Both the position numbers and the translations under genes were made by a program. A stretch of DNA of 33,301 bases, taken from Thermoleophilia bacterium UBA2241 (lineage in GTDB: Bacteria; Actinomycetota; Thermoleophilia; UBA2241). The DNA lies in contig DDYF01000057.1 of NCBI GenBank assembly GCA_002347645.1, positions 1-33,301 on the forward strand. The letters run 5' to 3'. This document shows, piece by piece, positions 6,740 through 13,895 of this stretch; position 1 is the first letter of the stretch, and each line of letters starts with the position of its first letter. Below the pieces are notes generated by a model. It was given only the letters and a program-made list of their open reading frames with translations, ran no database searches and had not been told where the DNA came from.

Positions 6740-6997
6740 ATGCGCACGCGCATCGTCAAGATCGGCAACTCGCAGGGCGTCCGCATCCCCAAGGCGCTCC
6801 TCGAGGAGTCGGGACTGAGCGGCGACGTCGACATCAACGTTCACGACGGCACGATCGTCATCGCTGCTGCCGGCCGGCCCCGTGCCAGCTGGGACGAGGC
6901 CTTCCGCCAGATGGCCGCTTCCGGCGACGACGAGCTGCTCGACGGCGACGTCGCGACGAGCAACACGTTCGACGAGGGGTCCTGGACGTGGGAGTGA
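6740..6997 (+). CDS. mazE: MazE-like AbrB-fold antitoxin
   Basis: An 85-residue protein. The N-terminal half is a SpoVT/AbrB swapped-hairpin DNA-binding domain (MRTRIVKIGNSQGVRIPKAL, then DVDINVHDGTIVI). The acidic, disordered C-terminus (DDELLDGDVATSNTFDEGSWTWE) is typical of the segment that threads into the MazF active site. It would neutralise the neighbouring MazF and repress its own promoter. The start is ATG 6740 behind GGAGGT. Its stop overlaps or lies within the mazF start region. Intact. Confidence 0.92.
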   Translation: MRTRIVKIGNSQGVRIPKALLEESGLSGDVDINVHDGTIVIAAAGRPRASWDEAFRQMAASGDDELLDGDVATSNTFDEGSWTWE

Positions 6998-7311
6998 GCC
7001 GCTTCGACGTCTTCCTCGTGAACCTCGACCCCACCGTCGGCAGCGAGATCCGCAAGACCCGCCCGTGCGTCGTCGTGTCCCCCGACGAGACGAACCGCCA
7101 CGTCCGCACCGTGGTCGTCGCGCCGCTGACGACCACCGGGCGTCCCTACCCGTCGCGTGTCCCGGTTCGCCTGGCCGGCAAGGACGGGCAGGTCGTGATC
7201 GACCAGCTGCGCACCGTCGACAAGGCGCGCCTGGTGCGGCGGCTCGGCGGGCTCCAGGCGCGCGACGCCGCCGCCGTGCTCGACGTTCTGCGCGAGTTCT
7301 TCGCGCCCTGA
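6994..7311 (+). CDS. mazF: MazF-family endoribonuclease toxin
   Basis: A protein of about 105 residues (SRFDVFLVNLDPTVGSEIRKTRPCVVVSPDE...) with the PemK/MazF fold. The V-x-L-[DN]-P-T-x-G-x-E-x-x-K-x-R-P motif holds the conserved catalytic Arg, and VVVAPLTT is followed by the D-Q-[LI]-R-[AT]-V-D segment (IDQLRTVDKARLV). It would cut mRNA or other RNA at short motifs when freed from MazE. I chose GTG 6994, which overlaps the mazE stop as GTGA. GTG 6988, 8 nt after GAGGGG, is equally possible and adds two residues. The gene looks intact, unlike the next toxin. Confidence 0.92.
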   Translation: MSRFDVFLVNLDPTVGSEIRKTRPCVVVSPDETNRHVRTVVVAPLTTTGRPYPSRVPVRLAGKDGQVVIDQLRTVDKARLVRRLGGLQARDAAAVLDVLREFFAP

Positions 7312-7460
7312 GCGGCGGCGGGTCACGACGACCGTCCGCCCGCTGCCGGCGTTCGTCAACCGCTTCGTCCCCTCAACGTCCACCCTCATCACCCTGTTTG
7401 CGCAGGAGCCCCGCCTCTATCCTCGAGCCATGCTGCTCCGCCTCCTCACCGTTTCTTCGT

Positions 7461-7478
7461 GTCAACTTCTGAGTTAAC
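7461..7478 (+). promoter_or_regulatory. Candidate operator abutting the HigB-like start codon
   Basis: An imperfect inverted repeat, GTCAACT-TTCTG-GTTAAC-like arms (7461-7467 and 7472-7478, 6 of 7 positions pair), ends directly at the toxin ATG at 7479. The tract is AT-rich against its surroundings. Toxin-antitoxin operons usually carry such an operator for the Xre antitoxin. No clear -35/-10 or ribosome site is visible. Confidence 0.35.
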
Positions 7479-7880
7479 ATGCGTCTGAGGATCATCCGTG
7501 TCGCGACGTGCACGGTGCTGGCGCCCGTCGAGCCGCAGGGGCAGTGTCGCGTCAGGGAGGTGATGGATGCGCTCGAGCGTAGCGACAAGGCGGCGTACCA
7601 TCAGGTGGTCGCGCTGCTGGACCGCGTGTCCAGACACGACCCCCGCCCGACGCCCGGCCGTCGAGGCATCTCGGCGATGCCATCTACGAACTCAAGACGG
7701 CCCGCGGACGGCGGCTCATCTACTTCTTCGACCGCGGCCGACTCGTGTATCTGCGTCGAGCTGCTCCGCAAGCCCAAGGCGCGAGAACTCAGGCTCACCG
7801 TCCGTCGCGCTCGACGAACGCGACACGAGTACCTGGTCGCACGGACCGCGGACGCGGTCCTGATAGAGGAGCCCCGATGA
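7479..7880 (+). pseudogene. HigB/RelE-like (Gp49-type) toxin with two compensating frameshifts
   Basis: The frame is open over 133 codons, but only its ends look like a Gp49/HigB-type toxin: RVREVMDALERSDKAAYHQVVALLDRV at the front and VELLRKPKARELRLTVRRARRTRHEYL at the back. The middle of that frame (about 7660-7745) is low-quality sequence. The expected core, RHLGDAIYELKTARGRRL then IYFFDRGRLV, lies in the -1 frame over exactly that stretch. So one base seems lost near 7653-7663 and one gained near 7745-7751. The stop overlaps the antitoxin ATG (ATGA). As written, the core beta-sheet with the catalytic basic residues is replaced and the toxin should be inactive. Two sequencing errors would give the same picture. 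Confidence 0.75.
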
Positions 7881-8233
7881 CAGGCTGGACCTTCGCTGAG
7901 CACTTCGAACTCGCGCGCTCGCGCCCGGAGTACTGGAGCTTTCTGGCATCCCTGGAATTCATCGACCAGATCTGCGCCCAGATGGACGCTCAGGGTCTCT
8001 CCAGCGCCGAACTCGCACGCCGCATGGGCACGTCTCGCGCCTACGTGTCCAAGGTGCTGGCAGGCGAGGCCAACTTCACGATCGCGACGATGGGCAAGCT
8101 CGCGTTCGCGCTCGGCCTGAGGGTGAAGGCCGACCTTGCGCCGCTCGAGGAGGAAGCGCAGGCCGAAACGCCGGCGGATCACCCGGAGGCGCGGGCCACG
8201 GAGCGGCCGGGGTCGCTGGGTCAGACCGCCTGA
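7877..8233 (+). CDS. HigA-like Xre antitoxin
   Basis: A 118-residue protein. A helix-turn-helix lies at about residues 40-85 (QGLSSAELARRMGTSRAYVSKVL then AGEANFTIATMGKLAFALGL), the Cro/C1 type typical of HigA partners of Gp49-like toxins. The tail (EEEAQAETPADHPEARATERPG) is acidic and probably disordered. ATG 7877 lies behind GAGGAG and overlaps the toxin stop by 4 nt. It would bind the toxin and repress the operon. It appears intact although its toxin partner is disrupted, as often seen when a toxin is lost first. Confidence 0.85.
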   Translation: MTGWTFAEHFELARSRPEYWSFLASLEFIDQICAQMDAQGLSSAELARRMGTSRAYVSKVLAGEANFTIATMGKLAFALGLRVKADLAPLEEEAQAETPADHPEARATERPGSLGQTA

Positions 8234-8278
8234 TCAGACCGCGGACGGTCGCTCGCCGGACGAGGAACAGGAGCCCAA

Positions 8279-8462
8279 GTGACCAGAGACATCGAGGCCT
8301 ACCTCAAGCTTCCGTACCACCGCGTCTGGGAGTGGCGCGAGGACGACGCCGAGCCGTACCGGGTCGTGCCCCTCGCCGAGATCCCGGAGGTGGTCGGCGA
8401 CGGCGCCACGAGCGGAAGGGCTCGATATCCCCGAGCCCGCCGCGCAGACGGCGACCCGCTGA
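8279..8462 (+). pseudogene. HicB-like antitoxin remnant
   Basis: The frame from GTG 8279 reads MTRDIEAYLKLPYHRVWEWR...PLAEIPEVVGDGAT, which matches the start of HicB-type proteins (a partial RNase H fold with YxxLPY and a G-D-T/A turn). The sequence then leaves that pattern. A second frame gives EGLDIPEPAAQTATR and a TGA at 8460-8462, which looks like a HicB C-terminal part. The middle of the domain is missing, so an internal deletion with a frame change is likely. No HicA mRNA interferase is visible beside it. The alternative is a real 70-residue protein ending at 8491. Confidence 0.45.
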
Positions 8463-8477
8463 CGCTGGAGGCGCACG

Positions 8478-9020
8478 ATGCCTCCGGTTGACCTGCCTGA
8501 GAGCGTCCGCTCCCGCATGCGCGTCGTCGAGGGCGATATCACGCGCCTCGCGGTCGACGCCATCGTCAACGCGGCCAACCGGACGCTGCTCGGCGGCGGC
8601 GGCGTGGACGGGGCCATCCATCGCGTCGCCGGCCCGGGCCTGCTCGCCGAGTGCCGTACGCTGGGCGGCTGCCCCACCGGCGAGGCGCGTATCACGGGCG
8701 CGTACGACCTGCCGGCGAAGCGCGTCATCCACACCGTCGGGCCGGTCTGGCACGGCGGCGGGCGTGGCGAGCCCGAGCTGCTGCGCTCGTGCTACGTCGA
8801 GTCGCTGCGGCTCGCCGAGCGGCACGGGCTCGAGACAATCGCCTTCCCCGCCATCTCGACGGGCGTGTACGGCTACCCCAAGCGTGAGGCCTGCGCGGTG
8901 GCGGTGGGCGCCGTCGCCGAATGGCTCGGCGCCCACGACCTGCCGCGCACCGTCACCTTCTGCTGCTACGGCGCGGCCGACGCGGCGCTGTACCGGGAGC
9001 GGCTCGGGCTCGGCGGCTGA
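8478..9020 (+). CDS. Macrodomain protein (ADP-ribose binding, O-acetyl-ADP-ribose deacetylase-like)
   Basis: A 180-residue single macrodomain of the YmdB/MacroD type. The ligand motifs are VEGDIT, VDAIVNAANRTLLGGGGVDGAIH (about 27-48), the GEA...AYDLPAKRVIHTVGP strand and the phosphate loop AISTGVYGYP (about 126-135). These enzymes remove ADP-ribose or acetyl groups from proteins, nucleic acids or O-acetyl-ADP-ribose. ATG 8478 sits behind GCTGGAGG. It directly follows toxin-antitoxin remnants. Some macrodomains act as antitoxins (DarG), but no DarT-like ADP-ribosyltransferase is present and this one lacks DarG's extra domain, so a general deacetylase role is more likely. Confidence 0.92.
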   Translation: MPPVDLPESVRSRMRVVEGDITRLAVDAIVNAANRTLLGGGGVDGAIHRVAGPGLLAECRTLGGCPTGEARITGAYDLPAKRVIHTVGPVWHGGGRGEPELLRSCYVESLRLAERHGLETIAFPAISTGVYGYPKREACAVAVGAVAEWLGAHDLPRTVTFCCYGAADAALYRERLGLGG

Positions 9021-9035
9021 GAGCGCATCTTCGCC

Positions 9036-9051
9036 GTCGCGCCGACGCGAC
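9036..9051. terminator. Short hairpin between convergent genes
   Basis: A perfect 6-bp stem, GTCGCG-CCGA-CGCGAC, lies in the 38-nt gap between the convergent macrodomain and MFS genes. There is no T-run. Position suggests a bidirectional terminator, but the stem is short for such GC-rich DNA. Confidence 0.3.
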
Positions 9052-9058
9052 CGCGCCC

Positions 9059-10651
9059 TCACCGCCGCCAGAGGCGCAGCGAGGGCTCCGGCGGCCGTAC
9101 GTAGTGCCACGAGGCGATCTCGCTCCCGTCGTGCAGGTACTCGCGCAGGGCCGCCTGCAGCTCGGCGTCGGTCACCGTGCGACGGCGATGCTGGCGCATG
9201 TGCTCCGACCAGCTCGGCAGCACGAAGGTCTCGACGAACCGGTCGGCGTGGTCGGCGTCGCGGTAGCACGACCAGCTGGTGGCGCCGGTGCGCCGGCGGA
9301 GCCGGCCGACGAGGCGCAGGGTGCGGAGGAAGTCGTCCCGGCACTCGGGCCGCACGTCGTAGCGGACGACGACGAGGGCGGGGCTGTCGACGTCCCCGGC
9401 GCCGAGCAGGCGCCCTTCGGGCGCCGCCAGCGGCGCCGGCGAGAGGTCCAGCCCCGCGATGTCGTCGAAGCGCCAGCGCAGGCCGAGCGCCAGCGTGACG
9501 ACGATCGCCAGGGCTCCGCACGCATACGTCCACTGCACGCCGGCGACGTTCGCCAGCTGGCCCCACGCCGCGCTCCCGGCGGCGATGCCGGCCGAGATGG
9601 CCGTCAGGTAGAACGCCAGCCCGCGCGCCCGCACCCACCCCGGAACTGCCTCCTGTGAGGCGACGTTCAGCGTCGAGAGGCAGCACAGCCAGCCCAGACC
9701 CGCGACGAGGCTGATGCCGAAAGCCAAGGCCGGCACATCGACCAGCGCGAACGCGACCAGCGCCGCCGCGACCAGGAAGCTGCCCAGGCCGAACACGCGG
9801 TCGTCGCTGAGCCGCTCACGAAGCTTGGGCAGGAGGGCGGCCGTCACCACGGCGCCGACGCCCATCCCGGCGAACAGCGCCCCGAGGCCGCCCGACCCGA
9901 CCCCCAGCACGCGTACCGAGTACACCGGCAGCAGCGACATGAGGCCGGCGCTGGCGAGGCCGAACGCCAGCGAGCGCACCAGCACGCCCTGGAGGACGTG
10001 CGAGAACAGCGCGTAACGCACGCCGGCGCGGACCGCCCCGGCGAAGCGCTCGGGCGGTCCGGGGTCCTCCTCGGCCGCCCGGCGCCAGCGCCACAGGACG
10101 ACGACGCCCGCCACGAACGAGGCGGCGTTCAGGGCGAAGACCAGCCACGCGCCGGCGGCCGCGATGAGCAGCCCGCCGACCGCCGGGCCGACGGCACGGC
10201 CCAGGTTGATGTTGGCGCCGCCCAGCGTCACCGCCTGCTCGAGCTCCTCCGGCGGCACGAGCTCCGGCTGGACCGCCTGGTAGGCGGGGTAGTTCAGCGT
10301 CGCACCCAAGCCCAGCGCGAAGGTGAAGCCGAGCAGCATGAGCGGCGTGATGGCGCCGAGCGCGGTGACCACGGCGAGCCCGGCCGCCGTCGCCAGCATG
10401 AACATTTGCGTGGCCAGGAGCAGGCGGCGGCGGTCGACGAGGTCGGCCACCGCCCCTGCCGCGACCCCGACCAGCACCACGGGCAGGTAACTCGCCGTCT
10501 GAACCAGCGCGATCACGGCCGGCGAAGCGTCGAGCTCCACCATGAGCCAGCCGGCGCCGACCGTCTGCATCCACGTGCCGATGTTCGACGCGAGCAGCGC
10601 GATCCAGAGCGCGCGGAACACGGGATAGCGGAAGGGCGACCAGGCGGACAT
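9059..10651 (-). CDS. MFS exporter of the EntS-like (MFS_3) family with a C-terminal monooxygenase-like domain
   Basis: A 530-residue protein. Residues 1 to about 405 contain 12 hydrophobic segments and the MFS A-motif-like loop GAVADLVDRRRLLL, with a start (SPFRYPVFRALWIALLASNIG) typical of the MFS_3 group that includes enterobactin exporter EntS. Residues about 425-520 form a soluble domain (VVVRYDVRPECRDDFLRTLR ... SWSCYRDADHADRFVETFVL then PSWSEHMRQH) like the antibiotic biosynthesis monooxygenase (ABM) fold. This arrangement is known in the family. It probably exports a small molecule or siderophore; the substrate is unknown. There is no ribosome site. A TAGGCT box stands 6 nt before the ATG, suggesting a leaderless mRNA. 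Confidence 0.88.
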   Translation of the reverse strand: MSAWSPFRYPVFRALWIALLASNIGTWMQTVGAGWLMVELDASPAVIALVQTASYLPVVLVGVAAGAVADLVDRRRLLLATQMFMLATAAGLAVVTALGAITPLMLLGFTFALGLGATLNYPAYQAVQPELVPPEELEQAVTLGGANINLGRAVGPAVGGLLIAAAGAWLVFALNAASFVAGVVVLWRWRRAAEEDPGPPERFAGAVRAGVRYALFSHVLQGVLVRSLAFGLASAGLMSLLPVYSVRVLGVGSGGLGALFAGMGVGAVVTAALLPKLRERLSDDRVFGLGSFLVAAALVAFALVDVPALAFGISLVAGLGWLCCLSTLNVASQEAVPGWVRARGLAFYLTAISAGIAAGSAAWGQLANVAGVQWTYACGALAIVVTLALGLRWRFDDIAGLDLSPAPLAAPEGRLLGAGDVDSPALVVVRYDVRPECRDDFLRTLRLVGRLRRRTGATSWSCYRDADHADRFVETFVLPSWSEHMRQHRRRTVTDAELQAALREYLHDGSEIASWHYVRPPEPSLRLWRR

Positions 10652-10663
10652 ACAAGAAGCCTA
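10652..10663 (-). promoter_or_regulatory. Probable leaderless promoter of the MFS gene
   Basis: On the minus strand a -10-like TAGGCT (10663-10658) is followed by 6 nt and then the ATG at 10651. Transcription would begin on or beside the start codon. No ribosome binding site and no good -35 are visible. The same geometry occurs before khtT and the MarR-type gene. Confidence 0.45.
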
Positions 10664-10891
10664 CCGCAGGGGCGGCTGCGGCCCGACCCAGGTGGAACGT
10701 GACGACCTCCGGTCACGTGGCCGTCGCGCCGCCCCTCGTCGTATACTCGCCGCAGGCCGCGTCCAGCGGGTCCCTCCGACCCGGAACGACATGCCTGTCC
10801 GGCCCGTGACGGCGGACGGAGAGCCCGGTCCGGACGCGGCACATCGTGGACCCGCGGCGGGGTTCCGCGTGGTCCCTTGGGGGGAGGTACC

Positions 10892-12280
10892 ATGCGCGCG
10901 CGCCATCGCATCCGCACCGTCCTGTTCGTCGCCCTGCTGCTGGTGGTCGCGGCCTCGGCCGGCGGCGCCATCGCGCCGCCGGCCGAGGCCGGCATGATCA
11001 CGCCCGGCGGGCCGGCCTGGTGGTACGAGTTCAAGGGCGTGAGCCTGGTCTACGACGCGTGGCTGGCCGGTGTCCGCCTGCCGGACGGCTCGCTCGCCGC
11101 GGTCGGGACCTCGGAGAACGACTACAGTTCCACCGGTGACATCCTCGTCGGGCGGTTCAACGCCCAGGGCAGAGGGATCTGGATGAAGGTATGGGACGGC
11201 CCGGACCATCGCCGCGACTACGCGACCGCGATCGCCACCGACAGGAGCGGCAGCGTCATCGTCGCCGGTACCTGCACGTCCACTGCAAACGCCAAGGACA
11301 TCGTCGTCGTGAAGTGGGCCAAGTCGGGCGCCCTTCTCTGGTCGGCCGTGTACGACGGGCCCACACATGCCGATGACGAGGCGCAGGACGTTGCCGTGGA
11401 CACTCGCGGGAACGTCCTCGTGTGCGGCTACGCCGGCGGCGAGAACGGGCAGGGGGTCGTCGTCAAGCTCGACGGAGCCACCGGATCGGAGGCTTGGGCA
11501 AGGCTCGTCCAGACCGAGGCCGGGGGTTGGTCTGCACTCCGCGCGCTCGAGATCGACGGCGACGGGAACGTGTACGTCGCAGGCAGCCGCGCCGGGACCG
11601 CCAGTCCCTCGGACGTGTTCGTCCGCAAGTACTCGACCGGCGGCAGGACGCGGTGGACCCGTTCGGTGGACGGCGTCGACCATCTCCATGACGGCGCCTT
11701 CGCGCTTGACCTCGCACCCGGTCCCGCGCTCTACGTCGCGGGCGCGCTCCAGACGGTGACCCGGGGTCAGGACGCCCTGCTGCTCAAGTACACGCTCGGC
11801 GGGCGCCTCAGCTGGCAACGCACGTGGGACGGTGGAGTGAACGGGCGCGACACCTTCCAGGCCGTTGCCTGCGACGCCCGCGGCAACGCCTTCGTGGCCG
11901 GAGTAAGCGACTCCGGCGGCATCGTGGGCGACCGGGGGCTGCTCGTCCGCTACACGACGGGAGGCAAGCGCTCGTGGGCGCGCACCTTCTTCAACGAGGC
12001 GTCGTCCTCGTACGTGCGTTACGTCGGACTCGTCGTCTCGGGCGCCGGGAACGCATGGGCGGGCGGCACCACAGACGCCGGCGGCTCCGTGGGCGCTGCA
12101 CTCCTGACCCGGTACAACGCGAATGGGACCCAGCAGTGGGCGCGTGCCTGGACCGGTCCTAAGGGGAACAGCGCCGTTCTGCACGACCTGGTCGCCGGTG
12201 GCGGCGGGCTCTTCGTGAGCGGCAGCTTCGCCGCCGGACCCGGCGACCAGGACGCCTGGGCCGGGGTGTTCATGAAGTAG
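10892..12280 (+). CDS. Secreted beta-propeller protein 1 of 3 (SBBP/delta-60-like repeats)
   Basis: A 462-residue protein. ATG 10892 is chosen because GGGGGGAGG lies just upstream and the start opens a signal peptide (MRARHRIRTVLFVALLLVVA, cleavage probably near residue 32, after AEA). The mature part has about seven repeats of 45-55 residues. Each has a W-x-x-x-[WY] strand after a G-x-x-x-W start and ends D-x-x-G-[NS]-[V]-x-V-[AC]-G, for example ATDRSGSVIVAGT, AVDTRGNVLVCGY, EIDGDGNVYVAGS and ACDARGNAFVAGV. This is the SBBP/delta-60 type of propeller blade. The role is unknown; surface binding is plausible. It is the first of three similar adjacent genes. A TATACT at 10742 could be a distant -10. 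Confidence 0.85.
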   Translation: MRARHRIRTVLFVALLLVVAASAGGAIAPPAEAGMITPGGPAWWYEFKGVSLVYDAWLAGVRLPDGSLAAVGTSENDYSSTGDILVGRFNAQGRGIWMKVWDGPDHRRDYATAIATDRSGSVIVAGTCTSTANAKDIVVVKWAKSGALLWSAVYDGPTHADDEAQDVAVDTRGNVLVCGYAGGENGQGVVVKLDGATGSEAWARLVQTEAGGWSALRALEIDGDGNVYVAGSRAGTASPSDVFVRKYSTGGRTRWTRSVDGVDHLHDGAFALDLAPGPALYVAGALQTVTRGQDALLLKYTLGGRLSWQRTWDGGVNGRDTFQAVACDARGNAFVAGVSDSGGIVGDRGLLVRYTTGGKRSWARTFFNEASSSYVRYVGLVVSGAGNAWAGGTTDAGGSVGAALLTRYNANGTQQWARAWTGPKGNSAVLHDLVAGGGGLFVSGSFAAGPGDQDAWAGVFMK

Positions 12281-12328
12281 CGACCGGGCGACGGCGCGGC
12301 CTTTGCCAGACCTGTCTACGCCGCGTCC

Positions 12329-12357
12329 TTGTCGCCCCAGTCTACGAGGACCATAAT
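12329..12357 (+). promoter_or_regulatory. Promoter of beta-propeller gene 2
   Basis: TTGTCG (12329-12334) and CATAAT (12352-12357) are separated by exactly 17 nt, a good sigma-70-type match in GC-rich DNA. It lies 84 nt before the ATG of the second propeller gene, which suggests that the three genes are at least partly transcribed separately. Confidence 0.5.
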
Positions 12358-12406
12358 CGCGCCACAGCGCGGCGCCGTGCGAGGCGCGCGCCACAGCGCG
12401 GCGCCG
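12358..12406 (+). repeat. 20-bp direct repeat upstream of beta-propeller gene 2
   Basis: The exact 20-mer CGCGCCACAGCGCGGCGCCG occurs at 12358-12377 and 12387-12406, with 9 nt between copies. It starts right after the -10 box, so it would lie in the 5' leader. Each copy contains self-complementary GCGC/GGCGCC segments and could fold. It may be a regulator site or a slippage duplication. Confidence 0.7.
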
Positions 12407-12440
12407 CCCGACGCGCGCTCGCGACTGAGAGGGGGGATCC

Positions 12441-13841
12441 ATGACGTTTCGATGCGTCATCGCACTCGTGGTCTTCGTGGCGGTGCTGGGGGCCGCGGCC
12501 GGCGCCGCCCTGCTGGCGGCCGGCAGCGCCCGCGCGGCCACGCCCGGCAAGGTCCTGTGGTCGAAGCGCATGAGCACGGCGTACGGGCGCGACGACTTCC
12601 CGCGCGGGATGGCCGTCGCGCCGGACGGCAGCGTCTACGTGGTGTCGCGGGTCCGCTGGGGCGACAACGGCGACGACACCCTCATCGGACTCACGAAGTA
12701 CTCGCCCGGTGGCACCAGGCGCTGGCAGCGCACGTTCCGCACCAGCGGCGCTTTGCAGGACAGCCCCGTCGGCTTGGCGCTCGATCGCAAGGGCAACGCT
12801 TACGTCGCCGGCAACACCATCACGGCGGGCGGAGTCAACGAAGGCCTGCTCGTGAGGTGGACGGCGGCGGGCAAGCGCAGCTGGGTCCGCCGCTGGGCCG
12901 GCACGACCACGGCCAGCGATTGGTTCACCGACGCCGCCTGCGACCCACACGGCAACGTGATCGTCTGCGGTCACGAGAACCTCAGCCCGACGACGGCCGG
13001 CTTCTTCGCGCGCGAGTACGGCCCGGGCGGCTCGGCCAGGTGGACGAAGCGCTGGGGGCCCGGCCAGAGCACGGGCGACGGCGCCGATGCGGTCGCCGTG
13101 GACAAGAAGACGGGCGTCGTGTACGTCGGCGGCCGCCTCACCCAGACTGTGTCCGCCCCCGACCCCAGCGCCACCGACGTCGTCCTGCTCAAGTTCGGCG
13201 ACACCGGCACGCCCAGGTGGGGCAGGACGTGGGGCTCGCTGGGCGGCTGGGACGACACCGTCGACGACCTCGTGCTCTCCCCCTCCGGGGAGGTCTACGT
13301 CGCGGCCAACGTCCGCGACGACATGTGGGGCCACGCTGCCGTGCTCAACTTCGGCTCCGGCGGCACCCTGCACTGGAGCGACAGCGACGCCGACAAGTCG
13401 CCCGACCCCGGGCTTCTCCCCATCCAGGGCATCGCCGTCGACAACCGGGAGCGAGTCCGCGTCCTGCTCGGCGACCCGCCCGCCAGTCCGCCGGCCCTGC
13501 TGCGCCTCTACGGCCCCGACGGCGAGCTGAGGTGGCAGCGGGAACTGCCTCTCGGCGCCACCGTCCGTGCGTCGGCCGAGGATCTCGCGGTGACGACGAC
13601 CGGCAGGACCTATGTCGCCGGCTTCTCGCAGGCGACGAACGCCGACCCCATGCGGCTGTTCGTCATGTGCGTGAACGGCGACGGCACGCTCGTGCCGTGG
13701 ACGACCTACCGGACCGGCCCCGGCGGCAGCGACGCGCGCGGCTCGCTCGTCGCATTGCGTGACGGCCGCCTGTACGCGGCGGGCTACGCCGGCGGCGGGA
13801 CGACCGGCAACGACGTCCTGACCTTGCGACTCGTACCCTGA
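12441..13841 (+). CDS. Secreted beta-propeller protein 2 of 3
   Basis: A 466-residue protein starting at ATG 12441 behind GAGAGGGGGG. The signal peptide MTFRCVIALVVFVAVLGAAA continues to an ARA-A cleavage site near residue 35. About eight blades follow, each opening with a Trp-rich strand (RRWQRTF, RSWVRRW, ARWTKRW, PRWGRTW, LRWQREL) and closing with a D-x-x-G-x-[VA]-Y-V-[AG] strand (LDRKGNAYVAGN, LSPSGEVYVAAN, VTTTGRTYVAGF). No catalytic motif or anchor (LPXTG, C-terminal helix) is visible, so the protein is probably released or held non-covalently. Length and design match the flanking paralogues, although individual blades have diverged widely. Confidence 0.85.
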   Translation: MTFRCVIALVVFVAVLGAAAGAALLAAGSARAATPGKVLWSKRMSTAYGRDDFPRGMAVAPDGSVYVVSRVRWGDNGDDTLIGLTKYSPGGTRRWQRTFRTSGALQDSPVGLALDRKGNAYVAGNTITAGGVNEGLLVRWTAAGKRSWVRRWAGTTTASDWFTDAACDPHGNVIVCGHENLSPTTAGFFAREYGPGGSARWTKRWGPGQSTGDGADAVAVDKKTGVVYVGGRLTQTVSAPDPSATDVVLLKFGDTGTPRWGRTWGSLGGWDDTVDDLVLSPSGEVYVAANVRDDMWGHAAVLNFGSGGTLHWSDSDADKSPDPGLLPIQGIAVDNRERVRVLLGDPPASPPALLRLYGPDGELRWQRELPLGATVRASAEDLAVTTTGRTYVAGFSQATNADPMRLFVMCVNGDGTLVPWTTYRTGPGGSDARGSLVALRDGRLYAAGYAGGGTTGNDVLTLRLVP

Positions 13842-13895
13842 CCGCTGGGGTACTTGCGCGACCGGCTCGACGCACTCGAAGGAGGGGGAACGACC

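Noticed and set aside
8478..9020. DarTG-type toxin-antitoxin system
   Set aside because: The macrodomain lacks DarG's extra C-terminal domain, and no DarT-like ADP-ribosyltransferase is adjacent. The neighbours belong to HigBA and HicB families.
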